NCBI GenBank assembly: GCA_019802505.1
Contig: JAFMOC010000158.1
Location: 420,001-484,000, forward strand
DNA from: Corydoras sp. C115
Lineage: Eukaryota; Chordata; Actinopteri; Siluriformes; Callichthyidae
Reading direction: 5' to 3'
Length of the DNA stretch: 64,000 bases
Position numbers and translations under genes: made by a program. Every line of letters begins with the position of its first letter. Positions within the stretch are counted from its first letter, which is position 1. The notes under the pieces were generated by a model that saw only the letters and a list, made by a program, of their open reading frames with translations, was not told the DNA's origin and searched no databases. Of this stretch, positions 1-23,102 are shown in pieces.

Positions 1-123
1 CATCTTTAAATTCGACTTTAACTCGTTGACGACTTTGAGTTATACTTAAATGAAATGTACTGACGTGTTATTTTATATTGCATTGTTTTACTTATTATTC
101 CTTGTTAAAATAAAAAGACAATT

Positions 124-195
124 TGACCCCGACGTGATTTGAACACGCAACCTTCTGATCTGGAGTCAGACGCGCTACCGTTGCGCCACGAGGTC
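124..195 (-). tRNA. tRNA-Trp (CCA)
   Basis: The reverse complement folds as a complete 72-nt nuclear tRNA including the discriminator A. The acceptor pair is GACCTCG with CGGGGTC. The A box reads TGGCGCAACGG and the B box GGTTCAAATC-like (ttcaaatc). The anticodon stem-loop is ctgactCCAgatcag, so the anticodon CCA reads UGG (Trp). A T-rich run follows on the minus strand and can serve as the Pol III terminator. There is no intron. It is divergent to the tRNA-Ile about 325 bp to the right. Confidence 0.95.
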
Positions 196-519
196 TTGAA
201 ATGTGGTTTCGTTTTAATAGTTTAAAAAGATAATGACAGCGACTATTGCCGTTGTTCTAACTCATAGCTACACAAGGCGGTTAAACATAACGTTAAACAG
301 AACACAGTACACATTGTCGGTTTGTCGTTACATTAAAATGCAAATAAATGCAAATGAGATGTGATTGTAAATGCAGCGTCGTTGTCGTCAGTTAATGAAA
401 CCAACAGCTCGCCTTCTTACAAATAGCAACTTACGTAAAAATTGTAATATAAATTTCAATCATAGGACATGAATCGTAGTGAAAGTCCTTATATTGTCAT
501 TGTCTTAACTAGTATTCAT

Positions 520-593
520 GGCCGGTTAGCTCAGTTGGTTAGAGCGTGGTGCTAATAACGCCAAGGTCGCGGGTTCGATCCCCGTACGGGCCA
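520..593 (+). tRNA. tRNA-Ile (AAT)
   Basis: This is a full 74-nt nuclear tRNA. The acceptor stem is GGCCGGT with ACGGGCC plus A, the A box is TAGCTCAGTTGG, and the B box is GGTTCGATCCC. The anticodon loop carries AAT (read as IAU after A-to-I editing), which decodes Ile. A T run at 595-602 gives a Pol III terminator. There is no intron. Confidence 0.96.
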
Positions 594-820
594 CTTGTTT
601 TTTCATTGGGCATTATTTTTTTACATAATCATTTATATATGTAACTATCTAACTAATAAACATCTTTTCGATTAAAAAAAAAAAACCTGCGTGCAAAAAC
701 ACTTTCTGATTGTCACTTAGTTGAAATTTTAATAACTATTAAACGTAACAGTGCTTTAAACACGCTTTATTACCTTGTGTAAGACTTATTCATCATGGTG
801 ACAACACTAGTCTTTCAATA

Positions 821-1164
821 ATTCATTCATTATCTCCCGCTTTATCCTCTATTAGGGTTGCGGTGGGGTTCCCCATGCCCATCCAGGGGAGAACGTCTCG
901 GGCACTGGGCAGATAGACCCAGGACTGGGTGCCAATCCATCGCTGGGCACACACTCACTCACACAGACACACTCTATATGGGGCAATTTGGAGAACTCAA
1001 TTGACTTGATCCATGTTTTTGGACTGTGGGAGGAAACCGGAGAACCCGTAGGAAACCCACGCGGACACGGGGAGAACGTGGAAACTCCACCCAGATGGGG
1101 ATTCGAACCAGGAATCCCTAGCGCTGAGAGGCGAACGTGCCGACCACTAAGCCACCGTGCCGCC
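821..1164 (-). repeat. SINE-A copy, full length, in minus orientation
   Basis: I use SINE-A for the dominant repeat of this window. Its head is tRNA-like (A box TGGCTTAGTGG, B box GGTTCGAATCC in good copies), followed by a body of about 270 bp and an RTE-like (AATG)n tail. This copy runs head to tail from 1164 down to 821. Flanks at 811-822 and 1166-1177 match over 12 bp with one mismatch (tctttYaataat), a probable target-site duplication. An AAT microsatellite abuts the head. The family assignment rests on internal comparison, not on a database. Confidence 0.85.
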
Positions 1165-1169
1165 CTCTT

Positions 1170-1170
<1 letters not shown>

Positions 1171-1205
<35 letters not shown>
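1171..1205. repeat. (TAA)n microsatellite
   Basis: About 11 TAA units abut the head of the SINE at 821-1164. The first units may overlap its right target-site duplication. Confidence 0.95.
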
Positions 1206-1211
<6 letters not shown>

Positions 1212-1669
1212 GAAGAAATCTTATCAAACCCATCCACATTTATGCTTTGTCATATTTTGGGAGGAACAAAAGGTTCCTCCTTTATAATGTAATCAGGCAA
1301 AAATATCTTTGGTGGTACCACCCAAAGTGGTTTATATGAAAGATTTCCCCCCAGGAGTCAACTGTTGACAAACCGGCTAATTCATTTACTAATAGTGTAA
1401 CTTTTTGATGTTCAAGTTCCAAGTTTTGGTAATCAGCAGCTTAAATATGGAACATACATTAAAAAGTGTTAAAAAAGTAAAAACTTATGATTTAGGGCTT
1501 TTAATGAAATTAAGTCATTTTTTCAATGACAAAGGCTTTGGAGAATTTAAACCTGTTACTTTGATCCTTCTGCGCCAAAGGTTACTTATGGCTGGTGAAA
1601 TCTACAAGCCGAAATATTCAATATGATATAATACAAACCTATATATTCAGTCCAAACAAACCTTGAGAC

Positions 1670-4352
1670 ATGGAGAACAGTCACAAACCTTTATTTTTGT
1701 ACAGAAATTTCAAGGCAAAATTCCAAATAAATAAATGAAGAGCAGAGATCTGCTATACAGTCATTTCATTCACACCAAAGAGAGTAAGAACCCAAGAAAC
1801 GATACAAAAATGATTAAATACACTGAACACAAACATGTTCACATTGACACAATGGAGTTTTGTTCCTTGAAAACAAAGCAGACTATATTTACAACTTATG
1901 TGATAAAAAATAGTGTTTTACATGTCAGCCTTATTCTCAAGTTTTTGACTCTCAACTCTCAAAATGCAAAGTTGCTTCTGCTGTCTTTTATTTATGGACG
2001 GCTCAGAAAACAGACTTTTGCGATGCAAGATCCTGCGTTTCCTAAAAGAAGCACACGTGAACATGCTGTCTTAATATTAACTAGATGTATTCCTCACCAA
2101 CACTAGATGACATTTCTGGACTGAGAGCACTACTGAGATATAGCTGAAGAATGCACTTTGATTATGTACAAAAACATTTCAGAAATCCACAAACTGCTTC
2201 AAAACCAAGCACTAAAACTCTTGACTAAAACATTCTGCGCTCAGCTGAAGTTCTGAAATGAGCACGTGAAGGTTTGTGGCTCCTATTGCTATAGAATCTA
2301 GTTGCCTTTAAATAGGACCCAACGCTTCTTATGTACATCAGTATGTACTAACAAGCTCGACATACTTTCTATAAAAATCCTGTCCACACACAAAAGTTTC
2401 CAGTCATTGACAAGAACTGTGCTCAAGTTTCGGGCTTCTAAGTCTGTACAAAACACTAATATAAGTATTTTTTGTATTCATTATAATAAAGGATCTGTCC
2501 AACGCTTTTTTTTTTTTGTTTGTTTTCAAATAGACCACATCTGAGCACTAGCTTACAGTAAAGTAGAAAATCTGAAAAAAGCATGTAAAATTGACAAGTG
2601 CTATGAATAAGAGGCAGTTTTATACAAAACAAACTCTACAAAAGACATACGAGTTTTCGGACAACTATATCAGTAAACTCAGAATCTTTACATCACAATC
2701 TCTCTTCAAACTGATGCATTACTATCAGTTCTACATTATTCAAGCTCTTTTTACGACCCCTGTGATCTTAATCGTCTTTGGACAAACATTTTCTTTTGCT
2801 ACAAGACAAAGTCAAAAAAAAAAAAAAAAAAAAACCCCAAATGATCATGCTTTTCTGATCAACAATGTCTATTCAATAATTACAATGAAAACAAAAATAC
2901 TTATTGCACATTCTCATTCAGTTGTATATTCTTTTTCACTAATCACATACTGGATAATATTAAGATAATTTACTATAATATTCTACAGTAATTTAATTCT
3001 AGATGTTTATAGGCTTCCACAAAGCATGGGAAACGGTTCTGCGCAAACCCGGTCTGTCGTCCACTGTAAACTTTCAGAAACATAAATAATTCTCACTTCT
3101 ATTAATGAACATGGATTAAAGGCTGATGATGGACATATATATATCTATCTATTTGTCAGTATTCCAGCACTATAAGTGCTTAAGGAGTGCAGAGCAGATG
3201 TCTGATATCTAAAGGCATTTGAGTCAGTTGACTAACTGGTTGGAATATCAAGATTACACATAAAACACGTATACATTTATACACATAAATACCATAATAC
3301 ACACTCTTGCATCCTATAAGAGGTGAAGAGTTGTCTTGCTGGTTTATTAATGACACGCCTGTTGTATTATCTATAACAATTTCGACATCCGATGGCACAT
3401 TTCACACAATCTTGGTCAAACGAAACTCAATTCAATCTCTACTGGTGTAAAACCAGGAGCACCGCGCATGAATAAAAGAGTCCTGCAGAACACAAACGCT
3501 ACAATCAGCATTTACCATCAACTAATGGGTTTCAGGTTATGCTTTTAACACTATGTGCTACATGGATCCTATTCTCGGCTGATGCATCACCTACAAAGAC
3601 TGAAATTGTCCACAGACTAGATCAACATTGTAATAGCAAAGGATAAAATAAGCAGGTTACAGTATAATAATAGCGTCATAGTTGCCTTATCCCAAGGTTA
3701 CAAACCCAACACCATACAAAGAAGGATGTACAAAAAAAATAACATAAAATAAGGAGTCACTTAAAGAGAGAAAGAGGGAAAAAAAATAACCCACACACAC
3801 ATATTCCAAACGAACCTTCACTATGAAACTTGATTTTGCATTTGTATCCAGGTGGTATTGATATATGCAAAATCAGAATCATCATTGTTCCCTCCCAGAG
3901 ACAATGCAACACAGCGTTCTTACATGTAATCACACCTGCAAATGATCTATAAAAATACAGTTTACAACAGGGGTAGGCAGTAGGGTTTAACAGTAATGGC
4001 ATGTCATGAAAGATAACTATTTATTTTAACTGGTAAGTCTATTCCTGGCAGGTGTTGCAATCATGGCCTCTAATACAATTCTGTGTACCTCATTTACCAC
4101 TTTGCTGAACAGTATTCGCTCACAATAGCTCATTAATGACATATGAACCATGTTATAAGTGACTGTCTTGCGGTCTTAGCTTCTTATATATTCTCTCGAT
4201 TTTGGTCAGCCAATACTGAAAAAATAGAAAATTCAAGTGTCCCTTGTAACGATCACATCTTGACGAATGCGGAGTGTCGATGGAGCTTATAACGTAACCA
4301 TTGTGATTGTTAAGTCCTCTACTCTAGTCAGTATAACTGATGCTTCGTTTGT
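1670..4352 (-). other. acsl3: probable acsl3 3' UTR
   Basis: The stretch lies directly downstream of the acsl3 stop codon on the minus strand and contains no other gene. It is AT-rich and without SINE insertions. A minus-strand AATAAA at 1690-1695 sits about 20 nt before the proposed cleavage site. Mammalian ACSL3 also has a long 3' UTR, so about 2.7 kb is plausible. The end point is inferred; RNA reads would settle it. A poly-A run at 2814-2834 and an AT tract near 3139 are the only internal repeats. Confidence 0.55.
1690..1695 (-). terminator. candidate acsl3 polyadenylation signal AATAAA
   Basis: A canonical hexamer on the minus strand, preceded by A-rich sequence and followed by GT/T-rich sequence (ggtttgtgactgttc) suitable as a downstream element. 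It is the best-placed hexamer I saw at the end of the UTR-like block. Confidence 0.5.
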
Positions 4353-15503
<11,151 letters not shown>

Positions 15504-17374
15504 AGTGATGAAGTTGATAGGGTTTAGAACACGGCACAAGGCTTGCTCAGGCCGATTTTTCTGATCCCACAGTCCTTCACAGTTTAAGCCTTTTAACAAG
15601 ATCCCGCTTTTATTACAGTATCCTTTTATCCAGATTTTTTTTTGGTCCTTGAAAACGCTGGACCCTTGTTGACTGCCTTATGTCCTAACGCCTCACCTCC
15701 TCCTTAGATGATACAGTACAAAACAGCTAAAAAAAAAAACAAGACAACAAAAAAAAAAAAAAAAAATCAGTTATCACTATCAAATGTGAGTAATTAATAG
15801 AATAATGTATGAACTCACAGGATGTGCAACTCAAATCACAGAAAAAAAAATGACATAATATCTTAAACACATAGCTATCTGCATTTGCGCTTGGAGCAGA
15901 ACTGAATAATTAAACTTTATAGTACAGCCTGTTCCTTATACAGCTCTGCTGAGGGCTAGAATTAAACTCCATACAAACCAGGGATCACGAACAACGATGT
16001 GTTTGTTTTGTCTGTGAGAAAGACGCTCTTTCTAAAACTGCGTCCTCTTTTCAACATAAGACTGAAGGCTGTGAATTGCAGCATGTCTCATACACATAGA
16101 AGGAGGTGCAGTGGCACCAATTAGGAGAAGAGAGACAAAGTAGAACGAGATTTAAGATATGCAATCTGAAAACTTCAAAAATAAAAATGAAAAAACTGAA
16201 TGAAAAATGTAAAAGGGTAAGTTGAAAATAAGTCTTTAAATAAATGAATATAAATAAATTAAGTCATAAATTAATTACATTTATCCAAAACATGCCAAAA
16301 AAAAAAAAAAAAAACAAAACAAGTAAAGACTAGAATTGCCGTTGTCAGAAAAGAGCAGTATGTCTAAACAAGCTACAACAGACATGAAGACACATTAAAA
16401 TCAGATACAAAAATCTCTTAAAGCGTAAAAGTTTTTTTGGCCTAGCATAAAACAAATACATTTTGGTTTGTTGATCAAAGAAATACAGTATAACAGACTA
16501 AATCAATTTTCAATCATATTTACTTACCCTAAAATAAGGTACTGTATTAAAACATTACAAATCTCTTTCCGATGTAATGTTCTACATGCTGTTAAGCTGA
16601 AGGTGACCCTACATTAACAGTATTGAAATGAGAAGCAAAACAATCTCGCATGTGAGTTTTTCAGCAATGTTTGCTTGTGTAATCTGATCATGAGAAAACC
16701 TCGTCACATCAGCTGGTCAATAATCTGATTTATTTCTAAATACAATGTGGTTCTGGTGTGACTGCGTCACAAAGAACACTTCATTTAACTGAAAAACTAT
16801 AACGTCACACCAATTAAAAATATGCAAGTTACAAATTTTGGATTTGTGAAATCTATAGTAGCTACAGGATCTTATCTGTTTAATGAGGTAATACTGACAT
16901 TTACTTGTGTTACTTTGTGAATGAACATTAAACCCCAGCCACGTGTGCTTACAGAGCTGATCACATGACATGTCACCTTAAAAAAAAACCACATTATATT
17001 TAAATATTGGTACACAATGAAATTCAGTTCCCATTACTACAGCTGTAGAAAATAACCAGCCATGCATTTTAAACAACTATCTATTTACAACTTGGAAATA
17101 AACACCAAGTTTTACATACACCGAAATCTTGTGGAAAGCCTTTCAAGATAAGTGGATGCTGTTGTAGCAAAGGTCAAAAAAAGAAAAAAAAAAAAAAAAA
17201 CAGGGACTCGGGTCATAAAAGCTTGTGTAGATCAGTAGGTAGTCAATCACCTATATGGTACTCAACCTGTTTAAGAAGAATTGATTGTAGTTTAAAAGCT
17301 AGACAATAATAGATAGTTAATATCTATATATTAACAATAATAGTTAATAAAGATGGTAGAATACTATAAGAAAA

Positions 17375-17611
17375 CATTCATTCATTATATTTTGCTTAAT
17401 CTTCTACTAGGGTCAACCTATCGCTGGGCACACTCACACACACACTATATGGGGCATTCAGTTGACCTTGAATCCACATTTTTGAACTGCGGGAGGAAAG
17501 CAGAAATACCCAGAGGCAGCCCATGCGAACAACATGGAAACTCCACGCAGATTGGGATCCAAACATGGGGCTGGAACCAAACGTGATAACCACTAAACTG
17601 TCGTGCCGCTT
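17375..17611 (-). repeat. diverged SINE-A copy
   Basis: The order of motifs follows SINE-A in minus orientation: attcattcattat tail, cctatcgctgggcacac, actatatggggca, and a head ending aaccactaaactgtcgtgccg. There are many substitutions and a deletion next to the tail. It is an old copy. Confidence 0.75.
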
Positions 17612-19162
17612 TGGAGTATTTACAGTTTTGTCCAAATAATTCTTTAAAATGTTTTGATATTTCTTTTGAATGAGAATGTTAATTCATTACTTAATAGTTC
17701 TAATGCTGAAGGTGGGATTGTGGAAACTTGCACAATATTCCTAAGGTGAAAATGGGTCATGATTAAATTAAGTATTCCAACTAATAAACGTGTTTTGTGG
17801 CCATGTACAGTATTTAATGAAGAGTGAGGGTATCCATGAATAATACCACTGTTTATAATTATACCACACTTATTTTTAATGGCCTGAATAAAAATAAATG
17901 ACACAAAATGACTTGAAAGACTTAAAATGTCAGGAAGTATGGTCCTAAGGTCCTGAACAATTATGCCATTTAAATGAAAACATCTGTTCTCTCAATCATT
18001 TGCCACTGACCCCGTTTTAAGTTTCCACGGCTTCCTGTATCTCATGTAACAGTAAATAAAATAGGACTGGATTCCATAGGTGGACTAGTGCAAAAGGAGG
18101 AAGAAGGCCCTTGGGCAAGCATAGCTATCATATGACATCTGCTCCCAGAAATATCCAGAGCTGCCTCACCTGCATTGCACCAGCGCAACAGAGGAGATTG
18201 GGCTAGTATCAAATGCATAGTTGGCGTAAATGCTGCAAAATAAGTTTCACTGACGCAGCTTTATTAAAAATGAATGTACATTACATAAATTCAATCTTGA
18301 AAGATGGCTGCAACAACCAGAAAGCTTATTGGCTCAGAAAACAAACAAACCTATAAAGGACAGACTACGAACTCAAACAGAGGCTGTTGTTATAACTTTG
18401 ATAATCCCAAACAAATCGGCAGAGATTTGCTTTCTTTTGCAATCAAAGCTATTTTTAGGATGATTAGCATGTTCCTCGAAATAGAAACTTAATTAAGACA
18501 AGCCACCCTTCACATGGTATTTATGATGCTGGAACACAAGTGTGTCTAAAAACAGGTTAGAACGTCTTTCTGGCCAAAACCGGTATGCACTTCTAGAACA
18601 GCAACACCCACCACCGACCTGTTATAGAAGAGTATTATTGCAGTTTCTTCTCACATTATAAAAGACAGGTCTGTCCTCCCAGGGCAGTTTTAGTCTTTAA
18701 GTATCCTCAAGAACCTGGGCCTGGCCTGGGAACCGCATGCACCTGACACACCTTTAATTGTGTAATGTATAAGCAGTTACGATATAGTCAGTAAATGAAC
18801 GCCAGCTAAACCTGTCCTCAAACCTTCAGGCAAATAAACCTGAAGCTGGTGAATCTTTGAAATGTGAATGTGTTCGTTACGAAAGAAAGTGTTGATGCTT
18901 GAAGTGCAGAAGGATTTCCAGCTGTAGACCTGTGGTTAGACATGTGGTTATTCAATCTGCAGAGTTTAACTAAAGTATGTCAGAAAAAAAAAAAAAAGCT
19001 ACACTCCCAAGGGTCTGCGCTGAAGATTCATTTATTTTAAGATGCGCAAACACCTTTTTAAAAACAGCACAGATCCTGAAATTATCAGACAAATAAAATA
19101 CAATTCAAATCCCTGCATGTTATAAACGGTGCTGCAGGAACAATGATTTGTAATAAAATACT

Positions 19163-19622
19163 ATAAAGACAAAAAGTATTAGGTCACCTACACATTCATG
19201 ACATTCCTTTCTAAGTTTGTCATCTATCTGCAGCTACAACAGCTTCCACACTTCTGGAAAGACTTTCCACAAGATTTGAATGCGAGTCTGTGGGAACATT
19301 CATCCAGCACAGCATGTGTGACATCAGACTGTAATTTTGGATAAGAGGGACCGGCTCACAGAAGCTGTTTAAACCGGCTGGGGTCAGGTCTCTATGTGGG
19401 CCAGGCAAGTTCATCCACCCTAACTATGTCTTGGTTGACCTTGCTGTATGTGCACCGTCATGCCAAAACAGAACATTCTGGAACCTGTTTCCACAAAGTT
19501 GGAAGTATATAATTGTCCATACTATATGGCTTAGTGCTTTATTTTAAACCCCCTGTAGCAATGGAGCTGAATAAAGCACATGGATTTAAAATAGGTGTGT
19601 CCCAATACTTTTACACTGCTGT
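19163..19622 (-). pseudogene. Tc1/mariner transposase fossil, non-autonomous
   Basis: The minus strand at about 19220-19414 translates to a decayed Tc1 DDE transposase. The stretch NLPGPHRDLTPA stands where active Tc1 copies have a DWPAQSPDLNP-type motif that includes one of the catalytic acidic residues. The outer ends aaaagtattaggtcacct and aggtgtgtcccaatactttt are imperfect inverted repeats. Most of the transposase is deleted and no long frame remains, so it is inactive. Confidence 0.7.
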
Positions 19623-20787
19623 GTCACACCTGCTTAGCCTATCAGGATACCACTAACTGGATGCAGACAGTTTAGCCATTTCATGTAATGCTTCCCACTT
19701 TATAAAACTGTTTACATATAGTGCACATTTCCTTATTAATTTGTCTAAAATTAAAATAAAATAGGTTTTAGTTTTAAACCAGACATAACCACAATAAAGT
19801 GGAAGACTTGTGGTTCCATCTGAGAGGAACGAACAATAGAGAAATGAAAGTGAGAATGAGTAAACATTCTAGTACGTTCACTACTTTATTGGATATAAGT
19901 TTGTGATTCAGAATGATTGTGTTACCGCAGTTACTCTAAATCTAAGTCTAATTTTTTTTATACCTTGCTATTCTTTTTTCCTCATCATGTAATAATTAGT
20001 ACTACCACAGAGCAGGTATCATCTGGGAGGTGGAAGATTCTCAGCACCACAGTGACACCGATGTGGTGGTGATGCGTCAGCGTGTCTTGTTGTGGTATTA
20101 GTAGGTCAGACACAGCGGTGTTGTCAGATTAATTAAGACACCTCAGTGAGACGGTTGAACGGAAAGTCCACCAACTAAAAAGTCCAAGCACCAGCAACCT
20201 GTAAGCACTGATGAAAGATCAGGCGGCTGACAAACAAAACCGTGTGGACACAGATAATTTAGGTGATTTAATCATGTTACTGTGTCATTATACACAGTGC
20301 GTAAACAGTGTTCCAGGAATCCACACCTACCGCAACACACACACACAACTCATAACCCAAAATAGTACGTGACCTGTGACGGCCCTGAGCATTTGAAAAA
20401 TAAAAATGCAGTTGCAAAACTACAAAGTGCATCTTATGTTGGGAAGAAAAGACAAAAAAAAAAGACATAAGAAAGTGTTTCCATTTTGATGGCACAGAAG
20501 CTTTTTTTTTAAAAAAAAATGATGTAATCAGACACGTGTTTTATGCAGGCTTCTAGAACACAGAACTTACATATTCCACAAGCAGGATGCTTGAGATTGA
20601 AATCGGTCATGAATAATCAATTTCCCAGCATACAGCAGAACGCTGTGTTTATTATCCACGACATTCATTCTCACATAAGGAGAGAATTCATTGCCGGGCT
20701 TTGGGATGAGGTAGGCGTGTCACTATTAATAAACCCGCGCTCTGCACTGAGATCTGGACTCAGGAATTTATCGATATGTGTTATCAA

Positions 20788-20976
20788 TGGGCATGGTAGC
20801 TCAGTGGTCAGGGTGTTGGGCTATCAATCTGAAGGTTGGGGGTTCAAATCCCCAGGTCCCCTGAAGTTACCAGTGTGGGTCCTTGAGTAAGGCCCTTAAC
20901 CCTCAGTGCTCCAGGGGTGTTGTGATGAACCCTGTGCTCACCTTATAATAAAAGCGTCCAATAAATGACCCAATGC
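20788..20976 (+). repeat. SINE-B copy with damaged tail
   Basis: The head has a perfect A box (TAGCTCAGTGG) and ggttcaaatcc. In the tail the gtaagtcgctttggataa segment is cut to ataataaaagcgtcc. It lies in the acsl3 5' intron close to the promoter. Confidence 0.8.
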
Positions 20977-21169
20977 TATAGATTATCAATGTTATGCTGA
21001 TCACACCGCTTTAGATGATAGTATGACACTCAATTCCAACTAAAAAAAAAAAAAAAAAAAAACGTATCTCACACAAACAACGCAACGATTAATCGCGTTT
21101 TGGATCACCGTATCAGACTGATCGGTTGTGCAAATAACACCCGTTTTTTAAGAATATCGTGCCTTTTTT

Positions 21170-21560
21170 TTAGAACCTTGATAACGTGTATAAAGCCGCG
21201 CGCCGCTCCCAGCACATCCGCACACGCCGCCGTTACAGACAATAGCGCTGCGCATCCGACGCGCTCACCAAGCTCACGTGATCAGGCCACGCGCGACTCG
21301 AACTATCGATCGGCAAAACAAAACAAAAAAAACAACAAACAAAAAACAAAGCCCCACATCACGGCAAACGTCATGAGAAATGGAGTGCGAGTACCTGTCG
21401 CGTTTCGCCTGGATGGACGTCTTTCGCCGGCCCTCGTTGTCAGCCCGGAAGCAATAGCCGCGTTGTCAACAAGACTGGAGCCGTTTCTCTGCGGCCTGAT
21501 TGGCTATCCGGAGGTGGCGCGTGTTGGACGAGTCTCTGACGTAAGCGGGTTTACTCTCGG
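21170..21560 (-). promoter_or_regulatory. acsl3: acsl3 CpG-rich promoter and probable first non-coding exon
   Basis: This is the only strongly CpG-rich block upstream of the acsl3 start codon (gccgcgcgccgc, gcgcgactcg, ggtggcgcg). On the minus strand an inverted CCAAT box lies at 21499-21503. About 100 bp downstream of it is an excellent donor, CAG|GTACTC, which would end a non-coding exon at 21395. A CACGTG E-box is at 21275-21280. The start site, roughly 21420-21450, is inferred. SINE array sequence begins only about 45 bp beyond this block. Confidence 0.6.
21499..21503 (-). promoter_or_regulatory. CCAAT box
   Basis: The minus strand reads agCCAATcag, the NF-Y context, 60-100 bp upstream of the inferred acsl3 start. 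Confidence 0.55.
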
Positions 21561-21603
21561 TCAAACGTGTAGACGACCGAACGGCATCCCGCTTTTAAGA
21601 ACT

Positions 21604-21860
21604 GGGCGGCATGGGGGCTTAGTGGTTGGCATGTTCTCCTCTCGGCGCTAGGGATTCCCGGTTCGAATCCCCATTTGGGTGGAGTTTCCGTGTTCTCCCC
21701 GTGTCCGCATGGGCTTCCTCCGGTTTCCTCCCAAACATTACATTTACATTACATTGACATACAGCGCCCGAAACGTTCTCCCCTGGATGGGCATGGGGCC
21801 CCCCCCCCCCCCCCCCCCCCCCCCGCGCGACCCTAATATAGGATGGGCGGAAGATAATGG
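21604..21860 (+). repeat. array copy 1, hybrid SINE-A
   Basis: The SINE-A head joins at cctccc to a TTACATTTACATTACATTG-type insert, then resumes at cagcgcccgaaacg. A 26-bp C tract lies at 21799-21824. About 150 bp of the normal middle is missing. Confidence 0.85.
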
Positions 21861-22113
21861 TTGGCATGTTCTCCTCTCGGCTCTAGGAATTCCCGGTTCG
21901 AATCCCCATCTGGGTGGAGTTTCCATGTTCTCCCCGTGTCCGCATGGGCTTCCTCCGGTTTCCTCCCACAGCGGCCCCAGCGGCCATTACATTACATTAC
22001 ATTTACATTACATTGACATACAGCGCCCGAAACGTTCTCCCCTGGATGGGCATGGGGAATTTCCCCCCCCCCCCCCGCGCGACCCTAATATAGGATAAAG
22101 CGGAAGATAATGG
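21861..22113 (+). repeat. array copy 2, hybrid SINE-A lacking the first 25 bp
   Basis: It begins at ttggcatgttctcc, so the A-box end is lost at the junction with copy 1. The middle is replaced by cggccccagcggccattaca and TTTACATTACA-type repeats. Confidence 0.85.
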
Positions 22114-22459
22114 TTGGCATGTTCTCCTCTCGGCTCTAGGAATTCCCGGTTCGAATCCCCATCTGGGTGGAGTTTCCATGTTCTCCCCATGTCCGCAATG
22201 GGTTTCCTCTGGGTTCTCCGGTTTCCTCCCACAGTCCAAAAACATGGATCAAGTCAATTGAGTTCTCCAAATTGCCCCACATAGAGTGTGTACGTGTGCA
22301 TGTCTGTGTGAGTGAGTGTGTGCCCAGTGATAGATTGGCGCCCTGTCCTGGGTGTATCTGCCCAGCGCCCAAAACATTCTCCCCTGGATGGGCATGGGGA
22401 ACCCCCCCCCCCCCACGACCCTAATAGAGGATGAAGCGGAAGAAAATGAATGAATGATA
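22114..22459 (+). repeat. array copy 3, full-body SINE-A
   Basis: It again begins at ttggcatg directly after gataatgg, but carries the normal middle and the (AATG) tail. It is nearly identical to copy 5 at an offset of 633 bp. Confidence 0.88.
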
Positions 22460-22470
22460 TTTTGCGAGCT

Positions 22471-22746
22471 GGGCGGCATGGTGGCTTAGTGGTTGGCATG
22501 TTCTCCTCTCGGCTCTAGGAATTCCCGGTTCGAATCCTCATCTGGGTGGAGTTTCCGTGTTCTCCCCGTGTCCGCATGGGCTTCCTCCGGTTTCCTCCCA
22601 CAGCGGCCCCAGCGGCCATTACATTACATTACATTTACATTACATTTACATACAGCGCCCGAAACGTTCTCTCCTGGATGGGCATGGGGGAATCCCCCCC
22701 CCCCCCCCCGGGCGACCCTAATATAGGATAAAGCGGAAGATAATGG
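22471..22746 (+). repeat. array copy 4, hybrid SINE-A with intact head
   Basis: The head gggcggcatggtggcttagt is intact and the middle is the same hybrid form as copy 2. It is followed without a gap by copy 5. Confidence 0.86.
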
Positions 22747-23090
22747 TTGGCATGTTCTCCTCTCGGCTCTAGGAATTCCCGGTTCGAATCCCCATCTGGG
22801 TGGAGTTTCCATGTTCTCCCCGTGTCCGCAATGGGTTTCCTCCGGGTTCTCCGGTTTCCTCCCACAGTCCAAAAACATGGATCAAGTCAATTGAGTTCTC
22901 CAAATTGCCCCACATAGAGTGTGTACGTGTGCATGTCTGTGTGAGTGAGTGTGTGCCCAGTGATAGATTGGCGCCCTGTCCTGGGTGTATCTGCCCAGCG
23001 CCCAAAACATTCTCCCCTGGATGGGCATGGGGAACCCCCCCCCCCCACGACCCTAATAGAGGATGAAGCGGAAGAAAATGAATGAATGAT
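22747..23090 (+). repeat. array copy 5, full-body SINE-A
   Basis: A near-exact duplicate of copy 3, including the rare tacgtgtgcatgtctgtgtg segment, so the two share a recent tandem duplication. Confidence 0.88.
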
Positions 23091-23102
23091 ATTTTGCGAG
23101 CT

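Larger units (their letters stand above)
15727..21394 (-). other. acsl3: acsl3 5' intron
   Basis: This stretch separates the start-codon exon from the CpG-rich promoter block. It holds a decayed SINE-A (17375-17611), a Tc1 fossil (19163-19622), a SINE-B (20788-20976) and poly-A runs at about 16299 and 17170. I saw no coding exon. A further non-coding exon is possible. Confidence 0.5.

Noticed and set aside
7..123. Possible third tRNA or exon at the left edge
   Set aside because: No A/B box or splice structure; AT-rich single-copy sequence only.
988..1173. Small protein with the recurring peptide NSIDLIHVFGLWEETGEP
   Set aside because: The same peptide appears wherever SINE-A is read on its reverse strand (e.g. 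5644-5880, 22136-22372, 24966-25166). It is a translation of the repeat, not a gene family.
21100..21651. 183-codon plus-strand frame
   Set aside because: It runs through the CpG-rich acsl3 promoter, where stops are rare, and into a SINE head. No domain is visible.
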